From the NCBI RefSeq assembly GCF_001522545.3, contig NC_031769.1:73451335-73515334 (forward strand): a DNA stretch of 64,000 nucleotides, read 5' to 3'. Origin of the DNA: Parus major (lineage: Eukaryota; Chordata; Aves; Passeriformes; Paridae). The notes under the pieces were generated by a model. It made no database searches, was not told the DNA's origin, and worked only from the letters and a program-made list of their open reading frames with translations. The position numbers were made by a program, and so were the translations under genes. This document shows, piece after piece, positions 49,728 to 61,599 of this stretch (the first letter of the stretch is position 1; each line of letters opens with the position of its first letter).

Positions 49728-51050
49728 TACCAGAGTTTCACCCATTTGCTTGTTTCTTCCCTCAAAATATCATCCATCTAAGGTTAAAATAATAACTATA
49801 GCAGTTATAAAGGGAAATAATACATTTCCCTCAGGCATACTTTATCCTGAGTCAGTTTTTCCAACATAGCTAGAAAGAAATTATAAGTGATTGGTATTTG
49901 TAAAACAAACACACATCTAAAACCACAGAAAAAATGATGAAAGACACAAATTATTGTGTGTCTAGCACATACTGAGAGTGTTTTTAATCATTACTTAATT
50001 ACCACTCTTCTAATTTTTCAGTAGAATAAGGATTGAACTATTTGTGTATGCACAAAATGCAATATTTCAATAATGGCTTTATATTAGTTTTTCTCACTAT
50101 TTCTATCAAGTATACATCATCTGAACAATGAAATCACTTTAAAGAACAAAAAGAACACTCACAGTTATGTATTGACTTTATTTATAGACTACAGAAATAT
50201 TACCAGTTTGTTTAAACTTATATTTGTGTTCTAAGGCAAAGTATTTTCATTTAAATCCATTTATTTGTTTGTGGGTTTCCTTAATATCTAAGTATAAGAT
50301 GATCTGTAATGGATTTCCAGTATTAATACATAAGAAGTTTTTTGTATTATTTTGACTACAGATGGCCTAAACAATGCACTTTTTCTAGTGATAACAAGGA
50401 AGTAACACTCAGAAAAAAGCCAAATTTTTGTTCTATAAAATATTGATTAGTCTCTAAAAATTCACATATGTATCTCCCCCACATCCCCCAATATGCACAC
50501 ATATTCTTAGAAATTAGATTTAATTTCTCCATAGATTTGTTAAAATCTTTAAAGACAGAAGTGTTAAACTTCTGTTACCCAAATCAACCTCTTGGGGATG
50601 CCATATAGACTTGCTTCTGACATCAGCAGAAAATTAGACAACTTAGTCAAGTTCCTAGTTAAAGCAGCCATAAACTTTGGGAGCTAGTCAGCTGACCAAA
50701 CTCACATGTGCTCCATGAAATTCACTGATTTTAATTGGTTATACTTTATTGACCATTTAAAGTTTCCACATGTAAATTGCATGCAAAGTTTTTTTTAATG
50801 CCTAAATTTTTCTGTCCAAAAGGGTATCTGCTTTCCATCTGTAATGGTATCTAGAAGTAAGATTAATTTTGATACTTCTGGGTATATACTTCTCTTCCAA
50901 TGCTTTTATTCTGTGTGCTGAACTTTGAATTGTGCAGACAAGAATCTAGTACTAGTTTTCTCAGACAAAACTAAAACTTGAAAGAAAAGGGCCAAAAATT
51001 CTATTCTCTATCCTTCCAAGATGGGCAAAGTGAACTCAGAATCTAGATTT

Positions 51051-51137
51051 AGTTTTTGGGGGTTTTTATTTGTTTTGGTTTTTTGGTTTTTTTAGTTTGG
51101 TTTTTTTTTTGTTTTTGTTTTTGTTGGTTTTTTTTTA
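51051..51137. repeat. T/G-rich low-complexity tract
   Basis: About 87 bases made almost entirely of T and G on the plus strand (TTTTTGGGGG, TTTGGTTTTTTTT, GTTTTTGTTTTTG). Strand asymmetry is extreme; the complementary strand is A/C-only. Confidence 0.92.
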
Positions 51138-51226
51138 AGGAATGTCAGACTATTCAATGTCAAGGAGTTGATACTTCCCCATTGTCTGTGCTAAACATGG
51201 ATGCTGGTTATTACTTGTAGGTGACC

Positions 51227-51244
51227 TAAATAAATAAATAAATA
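51227..51244. repeat. (AAAT)n microsatellite
   Basis: TAAA repeats about four and a half times without interruption. Confidence 0.9.
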
Positions 51245-51314
51245 TAGCCAGTACAAAAACCTCTTAAAGATTGACTAAATAGGCTCTGTTCTTCCGTTTG
51301 TATTTTGTTGGGTG

Positions 51315-51325
51315 TATATATAAGG
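51315..51325 (+). promoter_or_regulatory. Isolated strong TATA-box-like site
   Basis: TATATATAAGG is followed by GCCCCTCGG, a GC-rich flank often seen beside functional TATA boxes. An ATG in AGATGA context occurs at 51393 but opens only a short frame. With no exon or upstream elements recognised, function is speculative. Confidence 0.2.
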
Positions 51326-52491
51326 CCCCTCGGTTCCCAAGCAGCTCATTTCTAAACTAGCTCACCATTCACAAGGGAAAGAGGAACACGAGATGAAAGA
51401 TATCAGGACCCTTTTTTGATATAAGAACAGATAAACTGTGGGTGAATATTTAGCTATCTAGAGATAAATGTAAGGTTTACCAAGTGAACAGAATCTTAGA
51501 ATTATGCGTGCAGTTACGAAAATGAGTTTTATTTGGAAGTGAAAGGTTGGTTCATTGTCTTCAGAAACTTCAGGTACACTGTAAAACCTATAATTATCCC
51601 CACCTTATAGAAAGTGTTTTTGATTTCAGTACACACCTTTACAAGCTAAGCTAGTACTTTTAATATCTCATCTCTTGAACAAATGTTTCTCTTTTTTGAA
51701 AAAGTTTACTTTGCTCTTATGACTGTGCAAATGTATTGTGGCTGAATTTCTTTTTTTTCTCTTTGGTACCCTAAGATAAGAAACCTGTAAATGAGTAGAA
51801 ACTTTAGTTTTTTCTTTGACATAGTGTTTTTCAATAGTTTCCATTAGTCTGTAGTGATAACTTTGTTCACATATAAGTCAGTTATCTCCTTTTTACAAAG
51901 TAACTTCTAACCTTGGCTTTTATCTTTCATAGTCTTTTGGTTTGGATGATTTATGGGCCTGTGAGAAACCATGTGAGAAATTTACATTTTACTTTCCACC
52001 TAGGTATTTGCTGTTCATAGCAAGTGATTATTGAATGGAAGAAATTAAAATCAGTTTTTATTAATAGCTTGGTTATAATTTTATTGCTCACAGAACTCTC
52101 CAAGCTGGCAGCACTCTAGAATGATATCAGTTGCTTAGCTGGGTGTAAGTACAGGATCATTAAATCTATGCTTTTGATAGTCCTATTTACTGAAACTTCA
52201 GCTCCACTTAGGTGTATGATACCTTTGGGACCAAGAGTTTATAACCATTCTTAAAGCTAGTTCAAGGTGTGTGAAGATCTACCTCTATAGTGCATGGTTG
52301 GTATGGTTTAATAGGATTTTATCTTCTTTATGCCTTCCTCTTTCAGTTTTCCTTTCTTATTCCTTGCAACATTCTTTGTCACATCCCCTTTTCCTTTCCC
52401 TTCTCTTTGACCCCTAAGACAAACCACACCCCACACTAAACGTCTCACCGTTTCCTGCTACCTGAATGAAATAAAATTAATCTGCTAACCA

Positions 52492-53138
52492 GTGTTATTC
52501 CAATCTACAAAAATGGTGTGAGGGAAGGCCCAGGGAACTGTAGATCTGTTAGTCTAACTGTAGCTCCTTGAAAAATTATGAAGATCAAACTGGATACTAG
52601 TGGAAGTTACAGAATAGTCCGGTCATCAGGCACAGTCAACATGGGTTCACAGAGGGAACGTCCTGTTTCACTAATTTGATATCCTTTTAGGATAAGTCAC
52701 TCCCCTTGTGAATTAATGGAAGGCAGTTGATCTAGTTATCCTGGATTTTAGTAAAGCTTTTGATACTGACTCACACAGGGTCCTTCTGAACAAGTTGTCC
52801 ATCTGTGGGATTACAGTGTGGGTTCACAGTGCTCTGGGTGAAGAACTGGCTGAAGGGCTGAGCTCAGGGGGCTGTGGTGAATGAAGTTACATCTGTCTCT
52901 GGCCAGTCACCAGCGATGTTTCTCAGCTTGCAGTTCCAGGGAGAGTCCAATTCAATCTGTTTATCAATGATCTGGATGCGGGAGGTGCACCTATGATGAG
53001 TTTGCTGATGATCCCAAACTGGGAGACTGGGAGGTGGCATTGACTTCTCTTGAGATACAGAAGGCCTTTCAGGGGGATCTAGATAGATTAGTGATTTGGG
53101 CTATGATTATTGGGATGAAGTTTCAGAAGTTCATATAT
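52492..53138 (+). mobile_element. CR1 retrotransposon, 5' part (RT region)
   Basis: The plus strand carries a decayed CR1 ORF2. In order: VIPIYKNG..GPGNCRSVSL (52493 on, the PxxK..PxNYRPISL motif), HGFTEGTSC, VILDFSKAFD (palm motif A, with its aspartate), NLFINDLDAG and EFADDPKLG with the FADD active-site pair intact. Frameshifts and stops separate these blocks, so no protein can be made. Sequence before ~52492 is not CR1, marking 5' truncation inside the reverse transcriptase. The copy is cut near 53138 by an LTR and resumes at 53898, in the same orientation and at the next part of ORF2. Confidence 0.93.
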
Positions 53139-53897
53139 CGTCTCAGTTTTGACACAAATTTAAGAGAAGACACTCTGCAATGAATAGTCTCCTCTAAAGG
53201 TTTCAGTAATCCCCCTCCACCAACAGAAAAATGAATGGTAAGGAAAGTGAAAAAAAAAAACCACCCAGTGGTTTATTAACAGCAGAATGCTAACAGAACT
53301 CACCCCTCACCCCACACTGTCACAGGAACAAAGTCACAAAAAATCCCAGAGAACAGGGCAAAAGTTAAAGAAATACCCATGGCATATGGTGTGAGATGGT
53401 GCTGTTTTTCCCACTGAAGGAAGTGGAATTTCCATGGAAGAGTTCCAGCAGTAGGCAAAAACCTGGTGGCTCTCCGGCCTCTCCAGGGCACTCATGGTAG
53501 GTGAGAGAGCTGGGCTGGAGTCTCTTGGTGTGCTTTCTCCCTGGCTTGGCTTCCCAAAGCTTAGGGCTGGAATGGGGTGTCCCCACTACCGCTTCTCTGG
53601 TCTCTGACTAGCAGCTATTCTGTTCATCTTGAGACAGCCAAAAGATTGCTGCTGCAGCTTCTCCCAGCCAGGGGAGGGAAAAGGTTTTTGCCTAGGCCAA
53701 GAAAACCAAGAAAATGTGAACTTCCAAGTGCCACAGAATGCCTGAGGCCATAAGGCTTTGAAAAATGCCTGCCAAAGACCCCAGAGCTTCCCCAGCCCCA
53801 TACATCCCCAGTTCTGGGCCTTAGAGATAGTGCCACAATTTTTTTGGGCATAAAGCAGAGGATGGAAGGGACTAGCATCACAAACCACTCCAAGACA
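53139..53897 (-). mobile_element. Endogenous retrovirus LTR nested in CR1, minus strand
   Basis: This non-CR1 segment splits one CR1 copy. Read on the minus strand it starts TGTCTTGGAG at 53897, a start common among avian LTRs. AATAAA lies at 53277-53272 and it ends near 53139 in ...CTGAGACG, where a CA end would be expected. The long part before the poly(A) signal (~620 bp) suits U3 plus R and the rest (~130 bp) suits U5. I see no target-site duplication, and about ten bases of CR1 at the junction are missing or changed, so the copy is old or the boundary is a few bases off. No internal retroviral genes are present. Minus-strand frames at 53300-53911 lie in the LTR and show no viral protein motif. 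Confidence 0.78.
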
Positions 53898-54645
53898 GCC
53901 TTATTCTGCACCTAGGGTGCAGATGATGGGTTATGATGGGTAAGAGTGTAAGTGAGGAGAGACTGGAGAGCAGCCCCGCAGAAAGGATCTGGGGCTTCTG
54001 GTCAGCACCAGCTCAGTGTGAGTCAGCAGTGTGTGCCTTGGCAGTCCAGAGGGCAAATCACATCCTGGGATGCATCAAACACAGCATCACCAGATGCTCA
54101 AGAGGTGATTATCCCATTGTATTCAGCATTGGTGTGGCCTCACTTAAAGTATTTTGTACAGTTCTGGGCGTCACCATTAAAGAAGAATGTGAAGGTCCTT
54201 CAATGTGTCCAGAGAAGCACAACAAAGTTGGTGAAAGAGCTAGAAGGAATGTCCTGTGAGAAGCAGCTGAGGACTTTATGCTTGTCTAATTTGGAGAGAA
54301 AAATGTTGAGGGGAGACTTCGTTGCTCTCTACACCTCCTGAGAAGGAGAAATGGAAAGGAAGTCCTGGTCTCTTCTCCCTGCTGTTCAGTGATAGGATGG
54401 AATGCTTCATAAATGTACCTGAAGAGTTTTAGAATAGATGTTAGAAAGCCTTCCTTTACCAAGAGAGAAGTTAAACACTGGAACAGGCTTCCTGGAGAGG
54501 TGGTTAACGCCTCATGACTGTCAGTGTTTAAGAAATATTTGAACTTGACAACTTGGTCAGCCCTGACATGGTCTGGCAGCTGGACTAGATGATTGCTCTA
54601 GATTTCTTCCAACTGAAATAGTCTGTTCTAGTCTGTCCTGTTCTT
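53898..54645 (+). mobile_element. CR1 retrotransposon, 3' part
   Basis: This continues the copy interrupted at 53138. It starts at the TTCTGCACCTAGGG block that follows the FNKSKC motif and passes through ESSPAERIWG-like and SQQCVPWQSR-like segments, then RSTTKLVKELEGMSCEKQLR and SNLERKMLRGDFVALYT (C-terminal part of ORF2). It ends in the 3' UTR (AGGTGGTTAACGCC, TGGACTAGATGATTGCTCTA, CTTCCAACTGAAATAG). The terminal ATTCTATG repeat is decayed into TCTGTTCTAGTCTGT-like words. The frame is broken by frameshifts at several points. Confidence 0.93.
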
Positions 54646-57600
54646 AGTCTGTGTGTTTGTAGGGAGATTAATTTGAAAAATAAAATCTGAAAGTATTTGA
54701 TTATGTATGCAAAACCCTTTTCCCTTAAAACTCAAGGTATTGAACAGATATGTGCTTTTAAATAACAGTGAACAAAATACCAACACAGGAATTTGAATAT
54801 CCCAATTTTGAATTTGTTCCTACTTCAGTATTGTTTTTGAAGCTGCACTTGTTTTGAGGCTTGAAAATGTTAAGACCATGATAAGCTCAAGTATTCAAAG
54901 GCTACATCTGTTCAAAGCTTACAGATGGTCTTTTGTGTTATCTCTGGGCGCTGTATAATTATATGTGACACTGTGCTTCTCAGGGAGGTGTTGCAATGTA
55001 CAGATATATTACAATTGAAATGTTCCAAAGGGCTTTCCTTAATACTTATTATTATCTATTCCTCAGTGTATTCATCAGAACCTCAAGACCAAAGATTAAG
55101 TTCTTGTGCACTGATTTGTTCTTGTTACAGAATCCCTGCAGTTGAAAATTACTCTCTTCTTTGGTTAGAAATATCAAAAAGCTTTCCTTCTCTTTCTGCA
55201 TAATTTAATAGAGAAAAAAACCCCACGTTTTTAAGTTTTTCAAACCATGCTGTAGAAAATTATGCTTTTGATATTTGCATAAAATGCATAAAATAAATAT
55301 TAAAACATTACTTTCTAGTAATATCAGCATAAACCTTTTGGTTCATGTTTGCTTCTTTGTTATTCTTAGACTTTCAAGTTTCTTTCCTCAGTTTGAATAC
55401 CTCCTTTCTTCTTTCTCACATAGGTTAGCAGTCTTAGATATATTTCTTCTGCTTGACTCCCAGAATCTCCCTGGTTTACCTCACAGAATAAAAATTAAAG
55501 GGTTAAATATCACAATGTGAATCTGAAGTTGATTGAAGAGCCATGTGGAATTTCTTATGCATGAGACTTGTACACCTGAGTATTGAAACAAAAAGGAAGG
55601 GCACTATCTTGAATTATTTGTTCTCCTAGACTCTAACAGCTCTTTTTCTTTTTTCTTTTTTTTTTTTTTAAAGGGTCTTTTCTTTTGAATAATTAACCAA
55701 CTCCCAAAGGTATACTTGCTACAGTTGAATCATATTAATCCTAATATGAAGGACAGGAAGACATTTAAGCAACCAAAACACCATGCAATGCATGAGGGAG
55801 AAGTTGCAATATTGTAGACAACTTTTGTAGGGGAAAAAAGATAGCTGTAATATATTGCTAGAATTGTATTATATATTTTATACTTTCTAATCTCTATGCA
55901 TAACTCAAATATCATTAGATTTTCTATTTCTAATATATCTTTGTACTGCAAGTTGCATGGAAGCACTGTTGTATTAATGCAATTCCAGAGTAACTAGGAA
56001 GTGTTTTCTTGGGTTTGTTTGTATTGTTAATTAGAAGATCAGGTAACTACAGGATAATTAGATAACTGCTTCTCCTGTCTAAATCAGGGCCTTGCAAACA
56101 AGTGTATCATCTGCTGGTGGTCTACTCTTTTCATTCTTGGTTTCTCTTGACACTTAAATAAGAGTTTTCTGTATCAGGATGAGAGCTGAGTAGATTTTAT
56201 ACTCATTATTTATACAGCTTGCTGCAACTTCCTCTGTACAGAATTTTGCCTGCTTGAAAGTATAGGATAAGCAAATATTGGCCAAGTCATGATGTTCTTG
56301 CTCTTTTCTGCTGAGTTTTCATTTAGTCCTTACCAAGCACTCCTTGTGTGAATTCTGAGCTTCTAGTCATATTTTAGAGCAGTTCAGCTCCATTGGAGCT
56401 ATGCATAGTATTCATTGCAGTAGAACTGGAATCATGAACTCACTAATTAAAACTGCTGTTTTCAGAAAAAATGTCTTTTCAGTATATTTTTAAATGTAAA
56501 GATTTTCTCAACAGCCTGTATTCAGCAAAATCATTACCACAACTTTTCTTAATTCTAGTGACTTTGGTGATACCCTGGGCATTCAAAACCAAAATAACAA
56601 TTGAGCCTTCCAGTTCATGCTCAGGAAATATTTTTTTCCTTATTAAATGCATTATTTTCATTTTATTATTAGAACCATTGCAATGCAATGAAAGAAAGAA
56701 AACAAAAAGATAAAAAAGCAGGATTTTTTTAGGTTTTCAATTCAGTATTTAACTTCAATTTTCTTTCAGAATGTGAATCACCATAAATATGTATTTATGT
56801 CAAGCAAATGATGGTATTAAAATAACCCCCTCCATGCATTCCTATTAAATGTATTTTTTGTTTAATATAGCCATGAAATGTGCAGGTAAGGGAAGCAGTG
56901 CATACTGAGGTAAAAATGGCTTGTACAGGATTACCTTCATTCTGGTAAAGAGCCCCATTATTTTAACTCAAAATGCACAGTGCTTTGAGACATTTCACTT
57001 TTGCCTATTAATTTCTGTTCAACATGTGTTTCTGTTGAGTTGCACAAAGTTAAAAGTGATATTGACTTTCAGAATTGGGCTGCGTGAATGTAATTTTTGT
57101 TTTTCTTTACTTAAAAAAGCCAACTTCCATGACAAGAAGCAATGTTAGTAACTGATTAGTTACTAATAATTACAGAGAGAAAATTTACCAATTTAAAATC
57201 TTGTTCAGATCATTGTGAAATGTATTCCAGGAAAATAAACCAAACAAGAGAGTAAAACAAGAAAATAGAGCATTGATATTTGAAAACTATTTCTGGCATT
57301 TATTGACTATGGAAACTCAATTATCAGTAAAAGTCAAAGCAGCAAGTAAAACATTTGAATTTTATCCCACTGTCCTTGACAATACAGTATTTTCAATGGA
57401 AAATTTTAGAATCAAATCAGACTTTAAAAACTGACGGCATGTGGACATAACCTTTTTCTCTGGCATGCATTTCTATCAACTGAGCTAGAAATTTGAACTT
57501 TTTCTTTGTGTCCAGACCTCATGACCGCAATTTATTCAATTGTCATAATTTAACCCCCTCCTATAGTATGTTGTAAAAGGTAATAAGTTAAAATAGAAAT

Positions 57601-60600
57601 AAAAAGTCTTAATAAACCCAAATGCTATTTCCTGGCTCCATAGAGATACATTGCATCAATTATTTAAGAACGTAGTTTGCTTTTAAAGTCCAAATTTCCA
57701 GATGAATATCCATTATTGTGCTGAGTTTCCATTCTAAGAAACATTTGTCTTCTCATGAAGTAGCTGAGATCAGCCAGAAAGAGAGAAAGTTATTTCCAGA
57801 TGATCTTCAAGTATGTGGGATAACCCTGTTTTCCCTTCAATAGTCCTGTAAGTAAGCAGTAAAACAGGACAAAGATAGGAGTATTAAAAGTGTCCAATTG
57901 ACGGCCAGTTAAGGCTGAACCTTTTAAGTAGTTTGATTTAGGCAAATATCCAATCCTCATATCACAAAGAAAATTAGACTACTATACTATATCTTACCGG
58001 AAAAAAAGAAAAATTACTAAATTCACGTACATGTGGAAATGGACCACTTTCTGTAGAAATACCTAAACAAGGGAAGATATTCAAGAAACACAGTAATACA
58101 GTCAACATAAAAATACCAGCAATGCATTGCAGAAATACCTTTCCAGAAATGCCTCACGCCTTGAGAGATTATCTGGAAGGGAGAATAAACTGTTTATCAA
58201 TGAAATTGCATATCACACTAGGGTGGAATTGCTGGCATTAGTCAAAAAAGGAGGAATAGGAAACTAAAGGGTATTCAAACATGAACAAAAACAAAGCCAT
58301 CCTGGGGAGGGAAACAGTGTAACCAAGAAAAACAAACAGCATGCTCACTGTCAGCTGGAAGGCAGTAACACCTGAAAGAACAAGCCTTACTGTCATCACA
58401 GGGGACAGCTACATTTCCACAAGCACATCAGGAAAAAGCAAAGGCAAGACTAATGCAATGTTAGGCTTTTTTGCATAACAGAACATTAGTAATGACAGAA
58501 ACAGACCCTTATAAATGTGGTCCAAGTGTGACCACATCCTGCTATGTTACTTGGATTGATTAGTGTTATTTATGTAGTTATTACAACATAGTTCAATGAA
58601 ATAATAGGGAAAGAAACAAATAAAGATAAAAGATAGGCTTTTCATTGTAAACATAGTTGTTCTTCTGCTTAAATGGGGATATTTTATTTTTTCCCTAGAA
58701 ATATGCACAGTAAAATATGCATCCCTTTAAATACTAAAACCCGTAAAATATCTGGGCAGATGAGTCTCTCATCCTGAGAAGAGGGACTTTTTAGTGGATG
58801 TCTGCCTTTTCACATTTGGATATTTCTAGAAAGAGGACATAATTACTATGTCATACATATTTGAAGTATGTCTTCATTCTATATGTCCATGTCTATGGAA
58901 TAGCTAGGCTTTCAGCATCCTAAGGAAGTAATTTTCCTGTATTACTATGCCACCACATCTACTATAGGAATCACCTGTCTGGCCAAGCAGCATGTTTATT
59001 GGCACAGGGACATATGACTGCAAGTAGGAATTATCTGGTTATTCTGTGACTGATGTTGTACACTAAAAAGAATTCATAAAACCTGAAATGCTAAAAAACT
59101 TTTCTATTTCTGTCAGCATTCATTCTTGGCTTTGTATCAACGTTTTTGTAAAAGCATTTGTCTAAACTGCACTATTACAATGTCTTTTCAAGGATGAATA
59201 TTGAATCTTTAACATTGCTAGTTCCCTTCAAGCAATTTTTATGTGCCTCCTCCAACTCATATTCAGACCAAAGATGTGTGTCATGAAAGCTGAGTTTTAA
59301 ATCACCTCTCCATAACCTGTCATATCCCAAAGGCATCTCTGGACTTCAATCTCTGCTCCTAACCAGTTTAAACAAAAGAGAAATATTGCCACTTATATGT
59401 ATGTGTGTGACTACACTTGGGCATGGCATTGTTCAAAGAATAAAATCCAGAAAGAACAAATAATTAATCACTATAAGAATGAAAATACAGTCTTAGAGTA
59501 GCAAAATGTATGCAAGTTTAATTATCATTGCTGCCAGTGGTCCTGATGTAATGCTGCTTTTTGGTTAACTTTTAAACTTTTCCATGAAAAAATGAGCTTT
59601 CTACCAGTAATCAAAGTATAATATAGTTACAAGTAATGGCCTACAGGTCACACTTTAAAACTTGTTGGTTGCCTCTAGCAGTAGACAATGAGTGTAGGAG
59701 AAAGTTGTTCATATTTGGATACTTACACGTGCTTTTCTGCTGTTGAGATAAATTGAAATAATTTTCATCAGTTTCTTTCAATTGAGAGTGATCAGTCCTT
59801 AATAAGTTATTCTTAGAAAGAATAATTCCTCAGACATATAAAAAAAATCTTTTACATTTAGCTATAGTATGCAGCCTGGGGACTACTAACTGTGACCCTG
59901 AACTAGCCTCCATGAATATGGGAAGGATAATGCCAGAGGCACTTTTAGTAGATTAGAGAATGGCTATGCCTTATTTTGGTATGTTAGGGAAACTTCTTCC
60001 ACAGTTTTGTTTAATGAATTGGCACAGCTTTTCAGCAGTGAATTCTTTGATCTGATCCTATGCAAAATGTCCTCACTGCCACCATTTAAATTATATCATG
60101 GATTTATGAAAAGATATTTAAAAATTTAAGGTACAATTTAGGTGTGCAGAATTATAATTTTAAATACAAGAAAATGCAAAGAATTTTTCCCAGGGTGGAT
60201 TGCAATGATCAGCAGTACTACACATAGTCAAAGCAGGAACGAGAAACATATGGTCTTCCAGCTGTGGCAATACAGATTGCTAAAGTCAGTAATAACTTAA
60301 TAAAAACTGTAAAGATCTGTACACTGCATTGCACATCCATTCATCGTGCATGCAGGTATTTAAGGGCAAAGCAACACATAGTTATCTGTTTTAACTGTAG
60401 GAGATGGAATCCTCACACTTAAATAAAAGAATTCAGTTTTGTCATGTGTACATCATGCTTCCTGTTTCCTTTCCGACCTCCTGAAATTTTCTGAAGGAGA
60501 AGGATGAGATATTGCATTATTACCCACTGATCATCACAGTGTACTGGTAATTATCCTACCCCAAATCACACAGTTCCTGTAGCACTGATAATCCTTTTAA

Positions 60601-60619
60601 CTCAGGATGGCACTACTGA
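54646..60619. other. Unique AT-rich non-coding DNA
   Basis: About 6 kb with no recognised transposon, RNA gene or exon. T-rich and A-rich runs are frequent. Frames at 54925-55203 (+), 55275-55520 (+), 55730-55966 (-), 56471-56713 (+) and 56921-57148 (+) show no domain or splice context. Confidence 0.55.
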
Positions 60620-60642
60620 AAGAAAGAAAAAAAAAAAAAAAG
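60620..60642. repeat. A-rich tract (T-rich on the minus strand)
   Basis: AAGAAAGAAAAAAAAAAAAA-type run of about 23 bases. On the minus strand it is a T-rich tract about 25 bases past the AATAAA at 60665-60670, where a downstream polyadenylation element would be expected. Confidence 0.9.
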
Positions 60643-60664
60643 GAAGCCTCTTTGAGCCTTGAAC

Positions 60665-60670
60665 TTTATT
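60665..60670 (-). terminator. Poly(A) signal AATAAA, minus strand
   Basis: AATAAA on the minus strand begins 39 bases after the stop of the candidate terminal exon. It is followed by a T-rich stretch at 60642-60620, the usual downstream U-rich element. The hexamer is common in AT-rich DNA; the arrangement rather than the hexamer gives it weight. Confidence 0.35.
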
Positions 60671-60709
60671 AGGTCTTTGTGTTCTTTACATTTCAGTTTG
60701 TATTTCTCT

Positions 60710-61000
60710 TTAGGTGTTTGGGATATCAAGAAACCATTTTTTCAAGTAACTCTCATACCAGAGGACATCTTCATTATATAGAAATGGTATGAGTTTCTGA
60801 GGAAAGGGCAGATGGTCATGTATGAAAAGAGATATCTCATTATCTGCCCAGTGAAATACATCTTTGTCAGCCTCCTCCTGTGCCAGAGCTTCCCTGCAGT
60901 AGGATTCAGCTGATTTATCAGTGAAAGTCAGGCTAGAGCCAGAGTCCAGAGCAACCTGCAGCACTGCAAGGGTTGTGGTGGATGAGGGCAAGTTCAAGAC
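60710..61000 (-). CDS. Candidate terminal coding exon, unknown protein
   Basis: The minus-strand frame opens directly after an acceptor-like CTATGTTGACTTAG (in-frame TAG ends at 61001) with GTC at 61000-60998 and runs 96 codons to a TAA at 60712-60710. There is no internal ATG near its start, so as a protein it would have to be spliced from an upstream exon. A second possible acceptor (CAACCCTTGCAG, then CTGCAG) lies a few dozen bases in. The predicted peptide is rich in acidic, aromatic and polar residues (ADKDVFHWADNEISLFI; NEDVLWYESYLKKWF), unlike the Lys/Phe/Ile-rich chance frames elsewhere in this window. I do not recognise the protein; WADNEISLFI faintly recalls the start of Myb/SANT-like helices, but that is weak. 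No other exon of the same gene was identified on the minus strand up to 64000. It may be a real last exon, a relic, or chance. Confidence 0.3.
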   Translation of the reverse strand, partial: VLNLPSSTTTLAVLQVALDSGSSLTFTDKSAESYCREALAQEEADKDVFHWADNEISLFIHDHLPFPQKLIPFLYNEDVLWYESYLKKWFLDIPNT

Positions 61001-61389
61001 CTAAGTCAACATAGATAGCAAACATAGCTGGGGACCTCCCCCACTCCAGACTTTGAATAAAACCCAAATTCCAAACTACTTGATAGCACTTATAAGAAAT
61101 GTTGGTATTTTTTAAACAATATTGGCTTATATAGCATGTTGAAAGTGACTACAACAGAAAATATGCCCAATATCTTAAATTAATCAATATCTAAATCAAA
61201 ATTTCTTCTCCAGCCTCAGAGTTCTCTAGCCTCAGGAAGAGGAAAAAAAAATCAGTCTGTCATTTGTCATGTTTGCTTTTTACAGTAGGATGTGGTCTTG
61301 ATCTTCAGGTTCTAGAATAATGAAAGGTATAACTATATATACTACAAGTATAGTAAGTCAAGTATCATAATTAAACCGAAAGTTCTTAA
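61001..61389. other. Unique AT-rich DNA
   Basis: Nothing was recognised apart from the acceptor-like sequence at its left edge on the minus strand and an A-rich run at 61242-61250. Confidence 0.5.
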
Positions 61390-61599
61390 CAGGAAGATCT
61401 TATTTACAGTGCAGGCACCTGTGCACTAGAGCAGATTGCCCAGAGAGGCTGTGGAGTCTCCCTCACTGGAGATATTGAAGAACCATCTGGACAGAATCCT
61501 GCTCCATGTGCTCTAGGATGATCCTGCTTGAGCAGGGAGGTTGGACCAGATGACCCAGTGGAATCCCTTCCAACCTGACCCATTCTGTGATTCTGTGAA
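61390..61599 (+). mobile_element. CR1 retrotransposon, 3' UTR end
   Basis: AGAGCAGATTGCCCAGAGAG and GCTGTGGAGTCTCCCTCACT open a CR1 3' region, followed by CTTGAGCAGGGAGGTTGGAC, a CAGATGACCC segment, CCCTTCCAACCTGACC and the terminal ATTCTGTGATTCTGTGA at 61582-61598. The terminal repeat is well preserved. The copy is 5'-truncated to about 200 bp and holds no reverse transcriptase. Confidence 0.93.

Larger units (their letters stand above)
49728..52491. other. Unique AT-rich non-coding DNA
   Basis: No gene or transposon was recognised. A T/G-rich low-complexity tract (51051-51137), an (AAAT)n array (51227-51244) and a TATA-like site (51315) are listed separately. Confidence 0.55.

Noticed and set aside
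49267..49777. Minus-strand frames of 99 and 138 codons
   Set aside because: They run antisense across the GC-rich solo LTR; stop codons are rare there because of composition.
53300..53911. Minus-strand frames of 63-100 codons
   Set aside because: They lie in the nested LTR and show no gag, pol or env motif; LTRs normally encode no protein.
53933..54341. Plus-strand frames of 108 and 129 codons as host genes
   Set aside because: The 129-codon frame is the decayed C-terminal part of CR1 ORF2; the other is a shifted frame over the same repeat.
60620..60642. Poly-A run as the tail of a processed pseudogene
   Set aside because: The run is A-rich on the plus strand, whereas the adjacent candidate exon is on the minus strand; a retrocopy tail would read T on the plus strand.
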